Part shown: piece by piece, positions 36,179-45,362 of the stretch
Layout: every line of letters starts with the position of its first letter
How positions within the stretch are numbered: position 1 is the first letter of the stretch
Assembly (NCBI RefSeq): GCF_015644665.1
Contig: NZ_JADOBQ010000004.1
Span: forward strand, 7,501-71,500
Origin: Roseobacter sp. MH60115
GTDB taxonomy: Bacteria; Pseudomonadota; Alphaproteobacteria; Rhodobacterales; Rhodobacteraceae
Length of the DNA: 64,000 bases
Direction of reading: 5' to 3'
Program-made: the position numbers and the translations under genes
The notes under the pieces: model-generated
What the model saw: the letters and a program-made list of their open reading frames with translations, nothing else
The model's database searches: none
Told to the model about the DNA's origin: nothing

Positions 36179-37405
36179 ATGGATTTTGACTGTGACATTC
36201 TCATCGTCGGTGGCGGGTTAAATGGCCCCGCTCTGGCGCTGGCGCTGGCCAGCGCGGGACAGGCCGTCACCCTGGTGGACGCCCTGCCGGTGAAGACGCG
36301 CAAGAACGCGGCTTTCGATGGGCGCTCCTACGCGCTGGCGCTGACATCGATGCGGCTGTTCAGCGCTCTAGGTGTCTGGGACGCCATCGAAGATCAGGCG
36401 CAGCCGATGCTCGACATCAAGGTCAGCGATGGCCGCGCGGGCGAAGGACCATCGCCCTTCTTCATGCATTTCGATCATGCCGAGATCGAAGAGGGCCCGA
36501 TGGGCTATATGGTCGAGGACCGGCATCTGCGTCCGGCCCTTCTTGATGCTGCCAAAAAGGCCAAAGCGATCCGGCAGATCAACGGCGACGAGGTGATCGC
36601 GCAAAAGGTGGACACAACGGGTGTCACGGCGACACTTGCCTCTGGAAAGACCCTGCGCGCGCGGTTGCTTGTGGGGTGTGACGGGCGCGGGTCCGGCACG
36701 GCCACGCGCGCGGGCATCACGCGCACCGGTTGGGGGTACGACCAAACTGCCCTGGTCTGTGCACTGGCCCATGAACTGCCGCACCATGGCGTCGCCCATC
36801 AGTTCTTTATGCCCCCCGGTCCCCTGGCCATTCTGCCGCTCACCGGCAACCGGTCCTCTATTGTGTGGAGCGAAACCACGCAGAACGCACGGGAAATCAA
36901 CGCCCTGTCAGAGGCCGATTACCTCGACGTGTTGCGACCACGTTTCGGCAGCTTCTTGGGGGACATCTCACTGGCCGGGGCGCGGTTTACCTACCCGCTG
37001 TCGCTCTCGCTGGCGAATGATCTGATTGCGCCGCGCGTGGCGCTTGTGGGGGATGCCGCGCATGGCATGCACCCGATTGCCGGGCAAGGCCTGAACGCGG
37101 GTTTGCGGGATGTGGCTGCGCTGGCGGATGTGATCGCGGATGCATCACGGCGCGGAGAGGACGTTGGATCCACCCCGGTTCTGGGCCGCTATCAGCAATG
37201 GCGACGCTTTGACAACACGGCGCTCGCAGTGGCCACCGACAGTTTCAACAAGCTGTTTTCCAACGACAATCCGCTCCTGCGCGGATTGCGTGATTTTGGC
37301 ATGGGCGTGGTTGGGCGTATGCCTGCCCTGCGGCGCGGTTTCATTCGCGAGGCAGCAGGTCTCACCGGTGACCTGCCCCGCCTGATGAAAGGCGAAAACC
37401 TCTAG
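36179..37405 (+). CDS. UbiH/UbiF-family FAD-dependent monooxygenase (ubiquinone biosynthesis)
   Basis: A 408-residue flavoprotein hydroxylase with FAD loop GGGLNG (11-16), the DG motif VGCDGRGS, and the second FAD motif [21 protein letters not shown]. It hydroxylates the ubiquinone ring during aerobic Q10 synthesis; which position is not decidable. The start ATG at 36179 is chosen from family alignment ([12 protein letters not shown]); a longer frame has poor homology and no ribosome site. Its TAG stop is shared, as CTAG, with the convergent Trm112-like gene. Confidence 0.9.
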   Translation: MDFDCDILIVGGGLNGPALALALASAGQAVTLVDALPVKTRKNAAFDGRSYALALTSMRLFSALGVWDAIEDQAQPMLDIKVSDGRAGEGPSPFFMHFDHAEIEEGPMGYMVEDRHLRPALLDAAKKAKAIRQINGDEVIAQKVDTTGVTATLASGKTLRARLLVGCDGRGSGTATRAGITRTGWGYDQTALVCALAHELPHHGVAHQFFMPPGPLAILPLTGNRSSIVWSETTQNAREINALSEADYLDVLRPRFGSFLGDISLAGARFTYPLSLSLANDLIAPRVALVGDAAHGMHPIAGQGLNAGLRDVAALADVIADASRRGEDVGSTPVLGRYQQWRRFDNTALAVATDSFNKLFSNDNPLLRGLRDFGMGVVGRMPALRRGFIREAAGLTGDLPRLMKGENL

Positions 37406-37587
37406 TCGAGCGTGCGCGCCTCATCCACCAGCATCACCGGAATGCCATTGCGGATCGGATAGGCCAGATTGGCGGTGGTCGAGATCAGCTCCTGCCGTTC
37501 CGCGTCATACTTCAGCGTCGTCTGGCTGCGCGGGCAAATCAATGCCTCCAGCATGCGGCGGTCGAATTCCACGGTTGTTTCCGTCAT
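37402..37587 (-). CDS. Trm112-family small protein
   Basis: A 61-residue protein matching the Trm112/YcaR family ([15 protein letters not shown], then [18 protein letters not shown]). Only one cysteine remains (LICP); the zinc-binding cysteines of many relatives are absent. It is translationally coupled to the upstream LON-domain gene (ATGA, 4-bp overlap) and ends within the convergent ubiH-like stop. Family members activate methyltransferases or support other enzymes; the role here is unknown. Confidence 0.88.
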   Translation of the reverse strand: MTETTVEFDRRMLEALICPRSQTTLKYDAERQELISTTANLAYPIRNGIPVMLVDEARTLD

Positions 37588-38228
37588 TGGATCATCTCGC
37601 TCTCGGCACCGCCGCGCAGTTGGTATTCGATCAATGTCACCAGCGTTTCGCGGCGCGTGGAGAGCGAGGGCGCTTCCAGCAGTGCCTGCTTATCCTCGGG
37701 GTCGAAGTCCAACATCATCGACAATGAATTGATCAGAAGTTCGTCGTCGGCTTCCTTGAGGGTATCCCAATCCGCCGAAAGCTCCCGCGCGTCGAAGTAC
37801 CGGCCCAGCAGGTCCATGAACCCGGCCCGCTGAAAACAGGGGTCTTTTTCGTCAGGCCCCAGGTCACGGTCGAAACCATCCCATTTTACGTCACAGCGTC
37901 TGTAGGGCGTGAAGCCCTGCACCTCCTGAACCACGCGAAACCGCGAAACACCGCCAAGTGTGATCAGGTAGCGGCCGTCTTCGGTTTCCGAAAACTGCGT
38001 GATCCGGCCCGCGCATCCGATGGAATGCAACCCGCTGCCGCTGCGTCCCGGAATCTCGTTGGGTTGGATCATGCCAATGAGGCGCGTGCTGGTTTTCAAT
38101 GCGTCTTCAAGCATTTGCAGATAGCGCGGCTCAAAAATATGGAGCGGTAATCTTGACCGCGGCAGCAACAGAGCACCGGGCAGCGGAAAAATCGCAATTG
38201 TGTCGGGAAGCTCTGCGGCTTTTATCAT
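37584..38228 (-). CDS. LON N-terminal (substrate-binding) domain protein
   Basis: A 214-residue stand-alone LON-like substrate-binding domain: [30 protein letters not shown], then [29 protein letters not shown]. It has no AAA+ or protease domain, so it is not Lon itself. Function is unknown across the family. It lies 27 bp downstream of the thioredoxin-TPR gene on the same strand, and the CnoX-LON-Trm112 order suggests a conserved housekeeping operon. Confidence 0.9.
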   Translation of the reverse strand: MIKAAELPDTIAIFPLPGALLLPRSRLPLHIFEPRYLQMLEDALKTSTRLIGMIQPNEIPGRSGSGLHSIGCAGRITQFSETEDGRYLITLGGVSRFRVVQEVQGFTPYRRCDVKWDGFDRDLGPDEKDPCFQRAGFMDLLGRYFDARELSADWDTLKEADDELLINSLSMMLDFDPEDKQALLEAPSLSTRRETLVTLIEYQLRGGAESEMIQ

Positions 38229-38255
38229 AGACTGCCACCTAGCCCGCGGACGGCC

Positions 38256-39173
38256 TCAGGCAAATATCATCGAGCTCAGTTTGCGCCGTCCATTCAACAT
38301 GATCGGGTCGTTTGGCTTCAGCGCTTCGAAAATGGTGAAAAGCTGCGTCTTGGCGGCACCGTCGTTCCATTCCCGGTCGCGCCGGAAAAGCTCAAGCAAC
38401 TGATCGACCGCCCCTTCGATATCGTCATTGGCATGCATCGCCAGCGCCAGATCAAAACGCGCCTGCGGGTCTTCCGGGTTGGCCTCAACCGCAGCCTTCA
38501 GGTCATCCACCGGCCCGGCCCCTTCGGCCTGCCGCGCCAGTTCCAGCTGCGCATGAGCGGCTTCGAGTTCGGGCGATTTGGAAATCTCTGCCGGTGCCCC
38601 GTTCAGAATCGCCTCTGCCTGGTCCAGCTCGCCCATCGCGATGTGCGCGCGCACCATACCACCATAGGCCCCCGCGTGATTGGCGTCTTCACCCAGGATC
38701 GCCGCAAAGGTCTGCGCCGCATCCGTCGCGGCGCCTTCTGCCAGCATTTCCTCGGCAGCAGCGACCGCTTCGTCCAGCGTGTCGCCGGGGGCTTCACCGC
38801 CCGCCGCTTTCACCACACGGTCGATAAAGGCCTTGATCTCGGATTGTGGTACGGCGCCTTGGAAACCATCCACCGGCTGGCCCTTGTGAAAGGCATAAAC
38901 CGTCGGAATGGACTGGATCTGCAGCTGCCCGGCGATCATCTGGGCCTCGTCCACGTTGACCTTGACCATCTTCACCGCGCCTTTTGCCGCGCGCACCGCC
39001 TCTTCGAGCTGCGGCCCGAGGGTCTTGCATGGCCCGCACCAAGGCGCCCAGAAATCAACGATCACCGGCGTGGTCTGCGACGCCTCGACCACATCCGCCA
39101 TGAAGGTTGCTTCGGTCGAGTCCTTGATCAGGTCATCGGCGGCGGGGGCTGCGCTCAGGTTCAGGTCCATCAT
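38256..39173 (-). CDS. thioredoxin-TPR co-chaperone (CnoX/YbbN-like)
   Basis: A 305-residue protein: thioredoxin domain (about 15-120) with an intact redox-active WCGPC (C46, C49), then a TPR-like helical region (about 130-300). E. coli CnoX lost the first active-site cysteine, whereas this protein keeps both, so it may also act as a thioredoxin. It is thought to hold unfolded proteins for GroEL or DnaK. Adjacent ATGs leave the exact start ambiguous by one codon. Confidence 0.88.
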   Translation of the reverse strand: MMDLNLSAAPAADDLIKDSTEATFMADVVEASQTTPVIVDFWAPWCGPCKTLGPQLEEAVRAAKGAVKMVKVNVDEAQMIAGQLQIQSIPTVYAFHKGQPVDGFQGAVPQSEIKAFIDRVVKAAGGEAPGDTLDEAVAAAEEMLAEGAATDAAQTFAAILGEDANHAGAYGGMVRAHIAMGELDQAEAILNGAPAEISKSPELEAAHAQLELARQAEGAGPVDDLKAAVEANPEDPQARFDLALAMHANDDIEGAVDQLLELFRRDREWNDGAAKTQLFTIFEALKPNDPIMLNGRRKLSSMIFA

Positions 39174-39226
39174 CTTCGTGTCCTTACGGGTTGCGTCAGA
39201 GGTTATATGGGAGGCCGCGTATCAAT

Positions 39227-40015
39227 TCAAAGGTCAAAAGTGGCAAAGACGGGTGCATGGTCGCTCGGCTTCTCCCAACCTCGGGCGTCCCGCAGGATGC
39301 GGCTGGAATGCGCGGCACCTGCAATATCGCCGCTGGCCCAGACATGATCGAGCCTGCGCCCCTTGTCGGCGCCATCCCAGTCCTTTGCCCGGTACGACCA
39401 CCAGCTGTAAAGCCGCCCGTCGGGGATGTCCTTGCGGGTGACGTCGTGCCATCCCCCCGCGTCCTGCGTCTCAGCGAGATGTTCCACTTCGATGGGCGTA
39501 TGGCTGACGACTTTCAAAAGCTTTTTGTGATCCCAGACATCGTCCTCGCGCGGCGCGATATTCAGGTCCCCGACCAGGATCGACTTTTCGGGGCGATTGG
39601 CCCGAAACCAATCCCGCATCTCCGTAAGGTAGTCGAGCTTCTGACCGAATTTCTCATTCACGGCACGATCTGCAACATCCCCACCTGCCGGGACGTAGAA
39701 ATTATGGACCGTCACGCCATTCTCTAGCTGTCCCGCGATGTGACGCGCGTGCCCAAGCGCGGCGAAGTCATGCGACCCGACCTCCTGCATCGGGATTTTC
39801 GACAGGATCGCCACGCCGTTGTACCCTTTCTGACCCCGCGCGACGACATGCCCGTATCCAACGGCGGCAAAGGCCTCCAGCGGCATCTTGTCCACCGGGC
39901 TTTTGCACTCCTGCAGGCACAGAACATCGGGACCTTCTTCGGCGAGCAGCTTCAGAACGAGTTCTGCGCGCAGGCGGACGGAGTTGATGTTCCAGGTGGC
40001 CAGGGTAAAGGTCAT
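39227..40015 (-). CDS. xth: exodeoxyribonuclease III (AP endonuclease)
   Basis: A 262-residue endonuclease/exonuclease/phosphatase-fold enzyme for base-excision repair at abasic sites. Motifs: WNINSVRLR, LCLQECKSP (metal-binding glutamate), VGDLNIAPREDDVWDH, RRLDHVWAS and the terminal PSDHAPVFA catalytic histidine. The ATG at 40015 follows GCGGAG by 8-9 nt; an earlier GTG is less likely. Confidence 0.94.
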   Translation of the reverse strand: MTFTLATWNINSVRLRAELVLKLLAEEGPDVLCLQECKSPVDKMPLEAFAAVGYGHVVARGQKGYNGVAILSKIPMQEVGSHDFAALGHARHIAGQLENGVTVHNFYVPAGGDVADRAVNEKFGQKLDYLTEMRDWFRANRPEKSILVGDLNIAPREDDVWDHKKLLKVVSHTPIEVEHLAETQDAGGWHDVTRKDIPDGRLYSWWSYRAKDWDGADKGRRLDHVWASGDIAGAAHSSRILRDARGWEKPSDHAPVFATFDL

Positions 40016-40117
40016 AATCACGCTCCGCTTCGGTTTCGCGGCACCCTAGCGCGTGCTGTGGCCCTTCGCCATGCCGAAACGTGCGGAAAGGCAGCGTTCA
40101 AGATCATGTGGATGGGC

Positions 40118-40145
40118 AAAAAAAGACCGGGCACAAGGCCCGGCC
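40118..40145 (-). terminator. terminator of the response-regulator gene
   Basis: On the minus strand GGCCGGGC pairs with GCCCGGTC (one G-T) around CTTGT, followed by seven T. It lies about 125 nt after the stop of the response-regulator gene and ahead of the xth start. Confidence 0.85.
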
Positions 40146-40267
40146 AAGTCCAACAGGGAGGTGCATGTCATAACCCGGACATGCGCGGGATTTCTGAATG
40201 TGACCTGAATGACTTGCCACCTTCACGATTCATATAAGCGCTAAATGGTTAATAAAAACCCAACGCG

Positions 40268-40954
40268 TTACGCCATAAGACGATATCCGCCGGATTCAGT
40301 TACAAGAAGCCGCGCATTGGACGGATCAGGCTCAATCTTCTGCCGCAGACGGTAGATGTGCGTCTCCAGCGTATGGGTCGTCACACCGGCATTATAGCCC
40401 CAAACCTCGTGCAGCAGCACGTCGCGCGGCACCACGCCATCGTTGGAACGATAGAGGAATTTCAATATGTTAGTCTCTTTTTCAGTCAGACGAACCTTCT
40501 TGTCGTCCTCTGTGACCAGCATTTTCATCGACGGTTTGAACGTGTAGTGCCCCAGCTGGAACACCGCGTCCTCGGATTGTTCGTGTTGGCGCAATTGCGC
40601 GCGAATACGTGCCAGAAGAACGGGAAACTTGAAGGGTTTGCTGACGTAATCATTGGCACCGGCGTCCAGACCCAGGATCGTGTCGGCGTCGCTGTCATGC
40701 CCGGTCAGCATCAGGATCGGGCTTTTGACCCCCTGTTTGCGCATCAGACGGCAGAGCTCACGACCGTCAGTGTCGGGCAGACCAACGTCGAGAATGACCA
40801 GATCATAGAGTGCTTCTTTGGCGCGGATCATTGCGTCGGCGCCGTTTGCGGCCTCAAATACATCAAAATCCTCGGTCATGATCAACTGTTCGCTCAGCGC
40901 TTCGCGCAGATCGTCGTCGTCATCGACCAAGAGTATCTTTTTTAACTGTGCCAT
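40268..40954 (-). CDS. OmpR/PhoB-family response regulator (orphan)
   Basis: A 228-residue regulator: receiver domain (about 5-118; acidic pocket DDDDD at 11-15, phospho-acceptor D56 in VILDVGLP, conserved KPF near 105) and a C-terminal winged helix (about 135-228, TEKETNILKFLYR, HEVWGYNAGVTTHTLETHIYRLRQKIE). GGGAGA lies before the ATG at 40954. No histidine kinase is nearby. It is not CtrA by its N-terminal sequence. Target genes unknown. Confidence 0.92.
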   Translation of the reverse strand: MAQLKKILLVDDDDDLREALSEQLIMTEDFDVFEAANGADAMIRAKEALYDLVILDVGLPDTDGRELCRLMRKQGVKSPILMLTGHDSDADTILGLDAGANDYVSKPFKFPVLLARIRAQLRQHEQSEDAVFQLGHYTFKPSMKMLVTEDDKKVRLTEKETNILKFLYRSNDGVVPRDVLLHEVWGYNAGVTTHTLETHIYRLRQKIEPDPSNARLLVTESGGYRLMA

Positions 40955-41115
40955 AGGTTGTCTCCCTTGAGTGCAACACAAATGTGTGTTCCTGCGCTTT
41001 CCCGCAAGCGCGCAGCGAATTCTCTCACGCGGTCGTGTTACCGGGACCGTGAAATGTTTCAATTTCGTTGGAATTGGCCTAGATCAACCGCGGAAAATAC
41101 AGGCATTGTAACATC

Positions 41116-42204
41116 ATGACTATCGGACCCGACATCACTGAACTGCTGGCGCGCGCGCGCGCCGACCTGCGCATGGGCGTTCCCGTGGTGGTGGACTGCC
41201 CTGTGCCGGTGTTGATTTCAGTGGCAGAAACGTTGTCTCCCGCCCGCCTGAAGGTCTTGTTGGATACGCCCGGTGACAGCGTCGTGGCCATCACCGCGCG
41301 GCGGGCCGAAACCCTGAAGGCCCGTGTTTACGATGGCGATCTGGCGCGCGTGCTGCTGCCGCCCGATGCGACGCTGGACTGGGTGCTCGGCATCGCCGAC
41401 CCGGCAGGTGATCTGATGACGCCGATGAAGGGGCCTCTGGCTTGCGCGCGCGGCGGCAACGTCGATGCGCACCGCGCAGGCCTGCAGATCGCCAAATCGG
41501 CGCGGCTGCTACCGGCGGTTCTGGTGACGCCCGTTGAGGACGCGGCGCGTTTTGCGCGCGATCACGGACTGACAATGCTTTCACTGGATCAGGTTGTCGC
41601 GCACCTGAGCGATCGCAGCCCGCTGCACCCGGTCGTTCACGCCCGCTTGCCATTGGAAGTGTCGGAGGCCGGCAGGCTGCACGTGTTCCGGCCTGAAGAT
41701 GGCGGCGAGGAGCATTACGCCGTCGAAATTGGGCGGCCTGACCGATCACAACCGGTGCTGACCCGGCTTCATTCTGCCTGTTTCACCGGTGACCTGATGG
41801 GATCGCTCAAATGCGACTGCGGCCCTCAGCTGCGCGCGGCGTTGGCCCAGATGGGTCAGGAAGGCCAGGGCGTGCTGCTTTACATGAACCAGGAGGGGCG
41901 TGGTATCGGTCTGGCCAACAAGATGCGCGCCTATTCCCTGCAGGATCAGGGATTTGATACGGTAGAGGCCAACCACCGGCTTGGGTTCGAGGACGACGAA
42001 CGCGATTTCAGGCTCGGGGCGGATATCCTGCAGGCGATGGGATTTTCGTCCGTGCGCCTGCTGACCAACAACCCCCGCAAGGTTGAGATGATGCAGGCCA
42101 GCGGGATCACCGTTGCAGCCCGCGTCCCATTGCAGGTCGGCGAGAACCGCCACAATCACGCCTATCTGGCCACAAAGGCGGCAAAGTCAGGTCACCTGCT
42201 GTGA
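41116..42204 (+). CDS. ribA: GTP cyclohydrolase II with degenerate N-terminal extension
   Basis: A 362-residue protein. The C-terminal half (about 175-355) is GTP cyclohydrolase II, the first step of riboflavin synthesis, with zinc ligands C222, C233 and C235 (HSACFTGD, LKCDCG) and the GTP-binding NQEGRGIGL. The first 170 residues resemble a decayed DHBP-synthase (RibB) module without its catalytic acidic signature. The stop overlaps the YkuD-domain gene (GTGA). It is divergent from the response regulator, 161 bp apart. Confidence 0.9.
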   Translation: MTIGPDITELLARARADLRMGVPVVVDCPVPVLISVAETLSPARLKVLLDTPGDSVVAITARRAETLKARVYDGDLARVLLPPDATLDWVLGIADPAGDLMTPMKGPLACARGGNVDAHRAGLQIAKSARLLPAVLVTPVEDAARFARDHGLTMLSLDQVVAHLSDRSPLHPVVHARLPLEVSEAGRLHVFRPEDGGEEHYAVEIGRPDRSQPVLTRLHSACFTGDLMGSLKCDCGPQLRAALAQMGQEGQGVLLYMNQEGRGIGLANKMRAYSLQDQGFDTVEANHRLGFEDDERDFRLGADILQAMGFSSVRLLTNNPRKVEMMQASGITVAARVPLQVGENRHNHAYLATKAAKSGHLL

Positions 42205-42710
42205 CCCCCGATGACCTGGTTCTGACCCCGAGAGGTCTTCGGTTTCAGGGGCGGACCTATCCCTGCACGGTGGGTAAAACGGGGTGCACGCAAGACAAGA
42301 AAGAAGGCGATGGTGCCACGCCCGTCGGCGTGCACCGCATTGTTGGCATGCTCTACCGGCCGGACCGGATGGCGCGGCCCACGCATTGGGCGCTACCGAT
42401 TGGCCCGCGCGATCTATGGTCGGATGACAGCAGCGCCCCCGACTACAATCTGATGGTGCGTGCGCCTTACGACGCCAGCCATGAAAAGCTGCGTCGGGCC
42501 GATCCGCTCTATGATCTGGTGATCCTGACCGACTGGAACTGGCCCTATGCTGTGAAAGGGCGTGGCTCGGCGATCTTTATACACCAGTATCGCAGGCCGG
42601 GGTATCCGACCGAAGGGTGCATTGCCCTGTCGCGCACCGATCTGCAACGGATTGCGCCGCGGATCGGCTACAAGACACGGTTGATCGTGCCGGACCTTTA
42701 CCAGTCTTAG
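42201..42710 (+). CDS. YkuD (L,D-transpeptidase fold) domain protein
   Basis: A 169-residue YkuD-fold protein with the catalytic pair H128 (IFIHQY) and C140 (YPTEGCIAL). The fold makes 3-3 peptidoglycan cross-links in exported enzymes, but no signal peptide or membrane anchor is present here, so a cytoplasmic or unconventional role is possible. It starts with GTG overlapping the ribA stop (GTGA), so it is translationally coupled to riboflavin synthesis for no obvious reason. Confidence 0.88.
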   Translation: MTPDDLVLTPRGLRFQGRTYPCTVGKTGCTQDKKEGDGATPVGVHRIVGMLYRPDRMARPTHWALPIGPRDLWSDDSSAPDYNLMVRAPYDASHEKLRRADPLYDLVILTDWNWPYAVKGRGSAIFIHQYRRPGYPTEGCIALSRTDLQRIAPRIGYKTRLIVPDLYQS

Positions 42711-42718
42711 GAGCGCTT

Positions 42719-43372
42719 TCAGGCCGGTGCGCGTTCTCCGAAAATCGCAGAGCCCACGCGCACGTGCGTTGCACCCAGCGCGATGGCTTTCTCGAAATCA
42801 CTGCTCATGCCCATGCTGAGGCCGGACAGACCGTTACGCGCGGCGATCTTGGCCAGAAGGGCAAAATGCAGTGCGGCCTCCTCTTCGATTGGTGGAATGC
42901 ACATCAGCCCCCGTATGGGCAGATCCATCGCCTGGCATTCCGCAACAAACGCGTCGGTATCCGCGGGCAGCACGCCTGCCTTTTGCGGCTCTTCGCCTGT
43001 GTTGACCTGAATGAATATCTCCGGGCAGGTGCCCATCTCCTGCGCGAGCCGGGCAAAGGTTTTCGCCAGCTTTGGCCGGTCGAGGGAATGAATGCTCTGG
43101 AAAAGCTCAAAAGACTGTCGCGCCTTGTTCGTTTGCAAGGGTCCGATAAGGTGCAGGTCGATACCGTCAAATGCCTCACGAAACGCAGGCCATTTGCCGG
43201 CAGCTTCCTGCACGCGGTTCTCCCCAAAACAGCGGTGACCTTCCTGCAGTACGGCCTCCACCCGTGCGTTGGGCTGCACCTTCGAGACGGCGATGAGTTT
43301 AACCGATCCGTTTTCGCGCCCTGCCGCAGTCTCTGCCTTTGCAATCCGGTCTGAAATCTCCGCTAAACCCAT
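42719..43372 (-). CDS. YggS/PLPBP-family PLP-binding protein
   Basis: A 217-residue pyridoxal-phosphate protein of the YggS/PROSC family that buffers vitamin B6; it has no known enzymatic reaction. PLP lysine K31 lies in LIAVSKVQP, followed by FGENRVQEA, HLIGPLQTNK, and SMGMSSDFEKAIALGATHVRVGSAIFG. The ATG at 43372 has GGAG 9 nt upstream. It converges with the YkuD-domain gene. Confidence 0.94.
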   Translation of the reverse strand: MGLAEISDRIAKAETAAGRENGSVKLIAVSKVQPNARVEAVLQEGHRCFGENRVQEAAGKWPAFREAFDGIDLHLIGPLQTNKARQSFELFQSIHSLDRPKLAKTFARLAQEMGTCPEIFIQVNTGEEPQKAGVLPADTDAFVAECQAMDLPIRGLMCIPPIEEEAALHFALLAKIAARNGLSGLSMGMSSDFEKAIALGATHVRVGSAIFGERAPA

Positions 43373-43420
43373 TTGGCTCTCCAATCGATCTTTTGCCGCA
43401 CAAGATAACAGCCCCGCACA

Positions 43421-43452
43421 AAAGAAAAGGGGCAGACCCGAAGGTCTGCCCC
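43421..43452 (-). terminator. porin terminator
   Basis: On the minus strand a perfect 10-bp stem GGGGCAGACC / GGTCTGCCCC with tetraloop TTCG is followed by TTTTCTTTTG. It lies 26 nt after the porin stop, as expected for a highly expressed gene. Confidence 0.93.
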
Positions 43453-43478
43453 AAAAGTCTTGGATCGTTCAGATCGAC

Positions 43479-44492
43479 TTAGAAGTCGAAGCGAACACCC
43501 AGGTCAGCAATGGTGTTGCCAGCTGCGTTCGAGCCGACCATACCGTCGAGGCGAACACCACCACCCAGCGAGTGGCGGAAGCCCAGGCCGTAGGATGTGT
43601 CGTTGCCGTCATCACCACCATCGGAAACCGATGCGAGGATGTTTGTTGCTGCGCCAACCGGGAAGGAGGCAGAAGCACCGAACACGGCGTCGTCGTCACC
43701 TTCGAAGTCGGAGATCAGGAACGACACGTCGGCTGTACCGATGGTGCCGGACAGAGTAGCGACAATCCAGTCGTTGCTGACGTCAGAACCTGCGCCTTCG
43801 AACTCACCATAAACGGCGCCCAGCGTCCATGCGCTGAACGTGTAGGATGCACCGATTTCGAACGAGTCGCCAAAGGCGGTTGTGTCCGCGGTCGCACCGT
43901 CGTTGTCGGTGTGATCATCTGTGTAGGACGCCATGACTTTGAAGTCGCCCATTTCGTACAGAACGTTGATGCCGTTGTTACCTGCGCCGGTGCTGGAGAA
44001 TGCTGGCAGCGAAACACCGCTGTTAGCATACTGACCAGTTTGACCGACGAGGCCGGGCTCGTGACCGAAGTAGTCAACGACGTTTGCCGCGTCTGTCACG
44101 CCGGAGATGTTACCAACGCGAACGCGCAGGCCACCGGAGGACACTTGGAAACGTGGGCCGGAGAAGGATGCAGCGTTTGCGGAGTTGTCTGCATTCTCGT
44201 TTGCTTCAACACGAACACGTGCAGCGAAGCGAACGCCACCGTCTGTTTCAGTCGATGCGTCGATGTTCAGACGGAAACGGCTTTCGATGCGTGTTTCTTC
44301 TTCTTGAACGGTGTCGCCTACTGCAGCGGCATTACCGGCTGTAACGTCTGCTGCGGTAGCGGAACGCGAACGATCTTCTTCGTACAGGATACCAAAACGA
44401 CCGTACCCGCCGAAGTTAATGTTTGCATTGTCAGCTGCTACGACGCTGGCTGTTCCCACCAGTGCTGTTGTAGCGATGAGAAGTTTTTTCAT
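43479..44492 (-). CDS. Rhodobacter-type outer-membrane porin
   Basis: A 337-residue beta-barrel protein with a signal peptide (KKLLIATTALVGTASVVAA), an alternating-strand pattern, acidic turns and a terminal aromatic F (LGVRFDF) for BAM recognition. It matches the alphaproteobacterial gram-negative porin family (Porin_4). Its codon choice is more uniform than that of neighbours and it has a strong terminator, fitting high expression. The upstream 285 bp (44493-44777) holds its promoter region and that of the divergent DUF3576 gene. Confidence 0.93.
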   Translation of the reverse strand: MKKLLIATTALVGTASVVAADNANINFGGYGRFGILYEEDRSRSATAADVTAGNAAAVGDTVQEEETRIESRFRLNIDASTETDGGVRFAARVRVEANENADNSANAASFSGPRFQVSSGGLRVRVGNISGVTDAANVVDYFGHEPGLVGQTGQYANSGVSLPAFSSTGAGNNGINVLYEMGDFKVMASYTDDHTDNDGATADTTAFGDSFEIGASYTFSAWTLGAVYGEFEGAGSDVSNDWIVATLSGTIGTADVSFLISDFEGDDDAVFGASASFPVGAATNILASVSDGGDDGNDTSYGLGFRHSLGGGVRLDGMVGSNAAGNTIADLGVRFDF

Positions 44493-44777
44493 GAACTTGT
44501 CCTCGGTTTGCTATTCGTTGTCCAACGGGGGAATCCCTTTTGAACCTGAGCCGTGTTTCGCTCTTAACCCCCCCCTTTTGCAAGGACTTGGGCAATGGTG
44601 AGGCGAGAGCCGGAAAAAATGGTGCAGCTTTGCCACACTCTTTCCTATCGACCCGGTGACCAGATATCCGCTCCGCGAAAACACGCGCGCACCGACAGCG
44701 CCGGAGGCGATAACGCCCTTGTCCCTCCTCCATTATATAGACTAACGTGCAGCCGAGATTGAGTAGCAGGTAGCGAC

Positions 44778-45272
44778 ATGACACCCACCAGTATTTTAAG
44801 GCTCTTTGCCGTCACCACCGTTGTCGCGGCGCTGTCCGCCTGCGGGGGAGGCAACCGCACGGGCGGTGCACCTGTCGAGGTCGACCCGGACATAGACAGC
44901 GATGCCGCACGCGCGTCGGACGGGGCCGGAGCCGAAACGATCTGGGAGGCCTTCGGACGCCGCAACACAGAAACGAATGTGTCGGTGAACAAATACATCT
45001 GGTCTGCGTCGCTGGAGGTGCTCGACTTTCTGCCCGTGCAATCGGTCGACCCGTTCACCGGCGTGATCATCACCGGCTTCGGCCGCCCGCCCGGCGGGGG
45101 ACGGTCCTACCGTGCGACCGTATTGATCAACGATCCGGCCCTGGACGCACGCTCGCTGAATGTATCGCTGCAGACGCAGGGCGGTCCGGCCAGCGCGGCC
45201 ACCGTGCGCGCGGTGGAAGACGCCATCCTCAGCCGCGCCCGCCAGCTACGCATCGCGGATAACAGGCTCTAG
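44778..45272 (+). CDS. DUF3576 lipoprotein
   Basis: A 164-residue protein with a lipoprotein signal (VAALSACGGG, lipidated C22) and a DUF3576 domain: ETIWEAFGRRNTETNVSVNKYIWSASLEVLDFLPV, then TGVIITGFGRPPGG. It is probably an outer-membrane lipoprotein; function unknown. It precedes leuS and lptE, consistent with an envelope role. Confidence 0.88.
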   Translation: MTPTSILRLFAVTTVVAALSACGGGNRTGGAPVEVDPDIDSDAARASDGAGAETIWEAFGRRNTETNVSVNKYIWSASLEVLDFLPVQSVDPFTGVIITGFGRPPGGGRSYRATVLINDPALDARSLNVSLQTQGGPASAATVRAVEDAILSRARQLRIADNRL

Positions 45273-45302
45273 GCTTTCGGTTTTTCGAACCCATGCAATA
45301 TC

Positions 45303-45339
45303 AGCGCCGGGCCCCGTAGATGACACGGCTCCCGGCGCT
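45303..45339 (+). promoter_or_regulatory. leader hairpin upstream of leuS
   Basis: A perfect 9-bp stem AGCGCCGGG / CCCGGCGCT (45303-45311 with 45331-45339) encloses a second small stem CCGT/ACGG. There is no T-run, so it is not a standard terminator. It sits 24 nt before the leuS start and just after the DUF3576 stop; it may end the lipoprotein transcript or control leuS. Confidence 0.45.
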
Positions 45340-45362
45340 CTCACGTTAAAAAGGACGCCGTC

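Noticed and set aside
40268-40954. CtrA cell-cycle regulator
   Set aside because: N-terminal and DNA-binding sequences differ from CtrA; it is a general OmpR/PhoB-type regulator.
41049-41080. parS-like site (GTGAAATGTTTCA)
   Set aside because: Only part of TGTTTCACGTGAAACA is present and the arms are inverted relative to it.
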